From Belnapia sp. (GTDB lineage: Bacteria; Pseudomonadota; Alphaproteobacteria; Acetobacterales; Acetobacteraceae): a stretch of DNA of 10,555 nt. Positions within the stretch are counted from its first letter, which is position 1. Each line of letters starts with the position of its first letter. The stretch is taken from positions 1 to 10,555 of the forward strand of contig JAQGIA010000627.1 of the NCBI GenBank assembly GCA_028291445.1, written 5' to 3'. Of the stretch, positions 6,033 through 10,555 are shown piece after piece. Made by a program: the position numbers and the translations under genes. Below the pieces are notes generated by a model. That model saw only the letters and a list, made by a program, of their open reading frames with translations, did no database searches and had not been told where the DNA came from.

Positions 6033-6806
6033 ATGCGGTTGCGGGACAAGGTTGCGATCATCACCGGCGGCGGCTCCGGCCTTGGCCAGGCGAGCGCGGT
6101 GCTGTTCGCCCGGGAAGGCGCGCGGATCGTGGTGGTGGACCGCGACGCGGCCGGCGGTCAGGCGACCGTGGCGCAGGTCGCGGCGGCGGGCGGCGAGGCG
6201 ATGGCGCTGGTCTCGGATGTGGGGGAGCCGGGCAGTGCGGATCGCGACGCGGCGGCGGTCCTGGCGCGTTTCGGCCGGATCGACGTGCTGTGTGCCTTCG
6301 CCGGCTTTTCCTGCGGCGGCACGGTGCTGACCACCGATCCGGCGGATTGGGATGCGGTGTTCCGCGCCAATGTGGGCGGCACCTGGCTCTGGGCGCGGGC
6401 GGTGATCCCGGCCATGCAGCGCCAGGGGCGCGAGGGCTGCGGCGGGTCCATCGTCACCACCGCCTCGCAGCTCGCGCTCGCCGGCGGGCGTGGCAATACC
6501 GCCTATATCGCCGCCAAGGGCGCCATCCTCAGCCTGACCCGGACCATGGCGCTGGATTTCGCGGCGGATGGCATCCGGGTGAATGCGCTGGTGCCGGGCG
6601 CGATCGACACGCCGCTGCTGCGCCGCAGCTTCGCCCGGCATGCCGAACCGGAGCCGCTGATGGCGGCATCCCGTGCGCGCCATGCCATGGGCCGCTTCGG
6701 CCGGGCGCAGGATGTCGCCGAAGCTGCCTTGTTCCTGGCCAGCGATGCCGCCGCCTTCACCACCGGGACCACGCTGGCGGTCGATGGCGGCTGGCTGGCG
6801 GCCTGA
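6033..6806 (+). CDS. Short-chain dehydrogenase/reductase (SDR, classical type)
   Basis: A 257-residue classical SDR of usual length. The cofactor loop is TGGGSGLG (11-18). D36 at the end of the second strand, in VVVDRD, points to NAD(H) rather than NADP(H). D62 follows in SDV, N113 is the structural Asn, and the catalytic set is S145, Y158 and K162 (YIAAK). The usual NNAG motif is degenerate, AFAG at 88-91. The C-terminus GTTLAVDGGW is the standard family ending. The enzyme would oxidise or reduce a hydroxyl/carbonyl group on an unknown cytoplasmic substrate; many members are annotated loosely as 3-oxoacyl-ACP reductases, which is not supported by context here. GAGGAG 9 nt before the ATG supports the start. 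It is the first gene of the plus-strand operon, 68 bp ahead of the importer's binding protein, so its substrate may be the imported compound or a product of HyuAB. Confidence 0.92.
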   Translation: MRLRDKVAIITGGGSGLGQASAVLFAREGARIVVVDRDAAGGQATVAQVAAAGGEAMALVSDVGEPGSADRDAAAVLARFGRIDVLCAFAGFSCGGTVLTTDPADWDAVFRANVGGTWLWARAVIPAMQRQGREGCGGSIVTTASQLALAGGRGNTAYIAAKGAILSLTRTMALDFAADGIRVNALVPGAIDTPLLRRSFARHAEPEPLMAASRARHAMGRFGRAQDVAEAALFLASDAAAFTTGTTLAVDGGWLAA

Positions 6807-6810
6807 TCGC

Positions 6811-6834
6811 CGCTGGTAACGGCGCTGGTACAGG
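6811..6834 (+). repeat. 12-bp imperfect tandem duplication in the SDR-to-binding-protein gap
   Basis: CGCTGGTAACGG is followed directly by CGCTGGTACAGG, 10 of 12 positions identical. The first copy starts 4 nt after the SDR stop codon. The rest of the 68-bp gap contains a small stem GGCTT/AAGCC with a 3-nt loop. It may be a replication-slippage duplication; no function is evident. Confidence 0.5.
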
Positions 6835-6874
6835 CTTTGCAAGCCAGGCTCGCCGTTGGGCCGAGGGCACCGGG

Positions 6875-8488
6875 ATGAAGATCACGCGTCGGGTTGTATT
6901 CGCAGGGTCCACGGCGCTGGTGGCGGCCGGCCTCGGCAACGGGGAGGCCATGGCGCAGAGCCGGGCGGAAACGCTGCGCCAGGTGACCGGCAACACGATC
7001 AACACGCTCGACCTCACCATGCCGGGGTCGACCCGCGAATCCTTCGGCCTGTCGATGCATATCTACGATCGGCTGGTCGCCTTCGGCCGCAAGCCGGTGC
7101 CGGGCGGGCATGTCTTCGACCAGGCGAATATCCGCGGCGAACTGGCCGAGAGCTATACCATCAGCCCGGACGGGCTGAGATTCACCTTCAAGCTGCGCCG
7201 CGACGCCAAGTGGCACGATGGCAGCCCGGTGACGGCGGCGGACGTGAAATGGTCGCTCGACCGCCACGTCACCGCCAATTCACTGGCCAAGGCGCAATTG
7301 CAGATCGGCTCGCTGGTCAGCCCGGAGCAGTTCAAGGTCATCGACCCGATGACCATCGAGGTCTCCATCGAGAAGCCGGACCGGCTGTCGTTGATGGACC
7401 TCTGCGTGCCCTACGCCATCATGATCAACAGCACCCTGGCGAAGAAGCACGCGACGCCCGAGGACCCCTGGGCGCAGGTCTGGATGCGGGAGAACACAGC
7501 CGGCGGCGGCGCCTATACCATCGAGACCTTCAAGCCCGGCGAGCAGGTTGTGCTGCGGCGGAACGACGCCTGGAAATGCGGCGTCGACGGCAAGCTGCCC
7601 TTCTTCCGCCGCATCATCTGCCAGACCGTGCCGGAAGCCGCGACGCGGGCCAACCTGATCGAGCGTGGCGACGCCGACCTGTCGATCGACCTCTCGGCGA
7701 GCGACATCCCCGGCCTGCAGCAGCGCGGCCGGGTCAAGGTCTTCTCCGTGCCGATCACCAATGGCTTCACCCATGTCGCCTTCAACAGCCGCATGGCGCC
7801 CTACGACAACCCGAAGGTGCGCAAGGCGCTCGCTGCGGCGATGCCCTATGAGGACATGTTCCAGGCTTCCATCTTCGGCCGTGGCGCCCGGCTGTTCGGC
7901 GGTACCTGGACCGATGCGCCGCCGACCCCCGCCTTCCCGCAGCCGATGCCGCACAAGACCGACCTGGCCCTGGCCAAGACCCTGCTGGCCGAGGCGGGCT
8001 TCCCGAACGGCTTCAAGACCACCTTTTCCTTCAGTGCCGGCCTGGCCGCGACGAACGAGCCGCTGGCGGCGCTGTTGAAGGAGTCCTTCGCCAAGGTCGG
8101 CGTCGAGGTCGAGATCCAGAAGATGCCGGATGCGCAATTCAACACGCTGCAGGCGGAGAAGCGCCTGCCGATGTTCGTCGATGGCGCGACCGCCTGGCTG
8201 CCCGAGCCGGACTACTTCCTGCGCCTGTACTTCACCCGCGACCAGCGCTGGAACTTCAGCAACTTCAATAACGCGGAGCTGAACGCGTTGACCGAGGCCG
8301 CCCAGTTCGAGCAGGACAAGGCCAAGTACGACGCGGCCTGCACCCGGATGATCGCCATTCTCGGCGAGCAGGTGCCGGAAGTGCTGCTGTGGCAGCCGAA
8401 CCACGAGGCGGTCATGGCGCCGACCATCTCCGGCTATACCTACTGGTACTACCGGCAAATCGACTTCCGCGACCTCGTCCGCGGCTGA
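6875..8488 (+). CDS. ABC transporter substrate-binding protein, peptide/nickel type (SBP_bac_5)
   Basis: A 537-residue periplasmic binding protein of the DppA/OppA cluster, usual length. It opens with a twin-arginine-like export signal, MKITRRVVFAG, and a probable AMA|Q cleavage after residue 27. The family hallmark is at 88-130, from IRGELAESYTISPDGL through KLRRDAKWHDGSPVTA to DVKWSLDR. The C-terminal lobe closes with the usual VLLWQPNHEAVMAP and ISGYTY-type segment. Known members deliver di- and oligopeptides, nickel, glutathione, opines or other small solutes to a DppBCDF-type membrane complex; the ligand here is unknown. The start ATG 6875 is chosen because the signal peptide begins there and GAGGG lies 7 nt upstream; the frame is open much further upstream, but that stretch lies within the SDR in another frame and is not coding. 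The permease gene starts 1 nt after its stop. A different binding-protein family is coded on the other strand, so this locus may sense or import two ligands. Confidence 0.93.
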   Translation: MKITRRVVFAGSTALVAAGLGNGEAMAQSRAETLRQVTGNTINTLDLTMPGSTRESFGLSMHIYDRLVAFGRKPVPGGHVFDQANIRGELAESYTISPDGLRFTFKLRRDAKWHDGSPVTAADVKWSLDRHVTANSLAKAQLQIGSLVSPEQFKVIDPMTIEVSIEKPDRLSLMDLCVPYAIMINSTLAKKHATPEDPWAQVWMRENTAGGGAYTIETFKPGEQVVLRRNDAWKCGVDGKLPFFRRIICQTVPEAATRANLIERGDADLSIDLSASDIPGLQQRGRVKVFSVPITNGFTHVAFNSRMAPYDNPKVRKALAAAMPYEDMFQASIFGRGARLFGGTWTDAPPTPAFPQPMPHKTDLALAKTLLAEAGFPNGFKTTFSFSAGLAATNEPLAALLKESFAKVGVEVEIQKMPDAQFNTLQAEKRLPMFVDGATAWLPEPDYFLRLYFTRDQRWNFSNFNNAELNALTEAAQFEQDKAKYDAACTRMIAILGEQVPEVLLWQPNHEAVMAPTISGYTYWYYRQIDFRDLVRG

Positions 8489-8489
8489 G

Positions 8490-9517
<1,028 letters not shown>

Positions 9518-9521
<4 letters not shown>

Positions 9522-10363
9522 GCGCGACGCTGAGGCACGCCCGCTGGGTGCTGCGCGGCAATCCGCTGACCCTGCTGGCCGGCTGCGGCTGCGGGCTGCT
9601 GGTGCTGGCGGCGATCTTCGGTCCCTGGTTGGCGCCCTATGATCCCATCGCCTCCAACGTGCCCATCGCCCTGCAACCGCCCGGCGCGGCGCATTGGTTC
9701 GGCACCGACCAGCTGGGGCGGGACGTGTTCAGCCGGGTGCTGGTGGCGACCGGGCTCGACCTGCTGATCGCCGCCTCGGCCGTCAGCCTGTCCTTCGTCC
9801 TGGGCGCCGTGATCGGCAGCTTCTGCGGCTACCGCGGCGGCCGGCTGGATGCCTGGGTCGGGCGCTTCGTCGATGTGCTGATGGCCTTCCCGCTGTTCGT
9901 CCTGGCCATGGCGATGGTGGCGGCGCTCGGCAACCGGGTCGAGAACATCATCTATGCGACGGCCATCATCAACCTGCCCTTCTACATCCGCTTCACCCGG
10001 GCGGAGGTGAATATCCGCCGCGGCCTGGGCTGGGTCGAAGCCGCCCGCGCCTCCGGCAACAGCCATGCCCAGGTGGTGCTGCGCTTCCTGCTGCCGAACG
10101 TGCTGCCGGCGATGGCGGTGCAGATCTCGCTCAACCTCGGCTGGGCCATCCTGAATGCGGCAGGGCTTTCCTTCCTCGGCCTCGGGGTGCGGCCGCCGAC
10201 GCCGGAATGGGGGATCATGGTGGCGGAGGGCGCCCGCTTCATCGCCACCGGCAAGTGGTGGCTGGTCGCCTGCCCTGGCGCCGCGCTGATGTTCGCGGTG
10301 CTTTGCTTCAACCTGCTCGGCGACGGGCTGCGCGACATCCTCGACCCGAGGATGCGCACGTGA
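9518..10363 (+). CDS. ABC transporter permease, DppC/OppC type
   Basis: A 281-residue inner-membrane protein, the partner of the DppB-type permease. The N-terminal OppC_N-like helix is near residues 18-38, followed by the signature HWFGTDQLGRDVFSRV (59-74). Further helices lie near 80-104, 117-138, 143-158, 196-222 and 248-268. The coupling loop is WVEAARASGNS (172-182), a good EAA motif that contacts the ATPases, and the C-terminal block LSFLGLGVRPPTPEWG (217-232) is a subfamily hallmark. The start ATG 9518 overlaps the upstream stop (ATGA) and gives the normal N-terminus; the frame stays open upstream inside the DppB gene but does not code. Its stop overlaps the ATPase start as GTGA, so the three genes are translated as one block. 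Confidence 0.93.
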
Positions 10364-10555
10364 CCCTGTTGCAGGTGGAAGACCTGCGGGTCGATTTCGC
10401 GACCCGCAACGGCACCGTCCAGGCGCTGCGCGGCGTCTCGCTCGACGTGGCGGCGGGCGAGACCTTCGGTATCGTCGGCGAGAGTGGCTCAGGCAAGTCG
10501 GTCACCGCCTTCTGCGTCATGCGGCTGCTGGACCGGGCAGGCAAGGTCAGCGGCG
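10360..10555 (+). CDS. ABC transporter ATPase, DppD/OppD type, N-terminal fragment, runs off the right edge
   Basis: About 65 codons are visible, starting with GTG that overlaps the DppC stop (GTGA). The sequence opens LLQVEDLRVDFATRNGTVQAL (within residues 3-23), then has GVSLDVAAGET, and the Walker A motif GESGSGKS at 40-47; the following SVTAFCVMRLL is typical of peptide-importer ATPases. The signature motif, Walker B and the oligopeptide-type C-terminal domain lie beyond the window. It would hydrolyse ATP to drive the importer, normally with a second DppF-type ATPase coded just downstream. I keep GTG as start because the normal N-terminus begins there and the 4-nt overlap matches the previous junction. 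Confidence 0.9.
   Translation, partial: MTLLQVEDLRVDFATRNGTVQALRGVSLDVAAGETFGIVGESGSGKSVTAFCVMRLLDRAGKVSG

Noticed and set aside
5957..6064. Extended hyuA start at 6064 or 6034
   Set aside because: The extra residues have no family counterpart and would overlap the divergent SDR start; the family N-terminus begins at 5956.
5577..6842. A 421-codon minus-strand frame opposite the SDR and hyuA start
   Set aside because: Arginine- and glycine-rich shadow of two well-supported genes, with no recognisable domain.
3989..8488. A 4.5-kb open plus-strand frame (1499 codons) spanning hyuA antisense, the SDR gene and the peptide-binding protein
   Set aside because: Only the part from 6875 codes for a recognisable protein. 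Upstream the product is low-complexity G/R/A/H-rich, as expected from the antisense and shifted frames of high-G+C genes, where stop codons are rare.

Overview
The window looks like part of a high-G+C proteobacterial chromosome. Coding DNA is strongly GC-biased (I estimate close to 70%), and start regions, ATGA/GTGA overlaps and twin-arginine-like signal peptides on binding proteins are typical of metabolically versatile Alphaproteobacteria. An Acetobacteraceae/Rhodospirillales host (Roseomonas-like) would fit, but that placement is inference from style, not from a marker gene.

Layout. The left 6 kb is coded on the minus strand. Reading in the direction of transcription, it holds a hydantoinase/oxoprolinase-type pair (hyuA 5956-3962, hyuB 3965-2385, overlapping by 4 nt), a 343-bp gap with an AT-rich core and a terminator-like stem-loop, a small single-domain cupin (2041-1613), a Leu/Ile/Val-type (Peripla_BP_6) periplasmic binding protein (1537-296), a 136-bp gap full of hairpins, and the first ~53 codons of a glycerol-3-phosphate dehydrogenase (glpD) running off the left edge. 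The right 4.5 kb is coded on the plus strand and diverges from hyuA across only 76 bp: a short-chain dehydrogenase/reductase (6033-6806), a family-5 (SBP_bac_5) peptide-type binding protein (6875-8488), two DppB/DppC-type permeases (8490-9521, 9518-10363) and the start of a DppD-type ATPase (10360 to the right edge).

How the genes may work together. The plus-strand genes are a tightly packed operon for an Opp/Dpp-type importer preceded by an oxidoreductase. The divergent HyuA/HyuB pair belongs to the family of ATP-dependent N-methylhydantoinases, 5-oxoprolinases and acetone carboxylases. The simplest reading is a substrate-uptake and breakdown locus: the importer brings in a small amide, peptide-like or cyclic-imide compound, HyuAB opens or carboxylates it using ATP, and the SDR oxidises or reduces an intermediate. 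The cupin and the second, orphan binding protein may belong to a separate minus-strand unit. The real substrate cannot be read from the sequence.

I found no RNA gene, CRISPR array, insertion sequence, phage gene or transcriptional regulator. No wholly new system is evident. The points most worth a second look are the glpD start region (no ATG/GTG/TTG at the homologous N-terminus, with a stem-loop against its ribosome-binding site), the AT-rich spacer behind hyuB, a perfect 10-bp hairpin over the cupin stop codon, and an inverted repeat over the hyuA start codon in the divergent promoter region.
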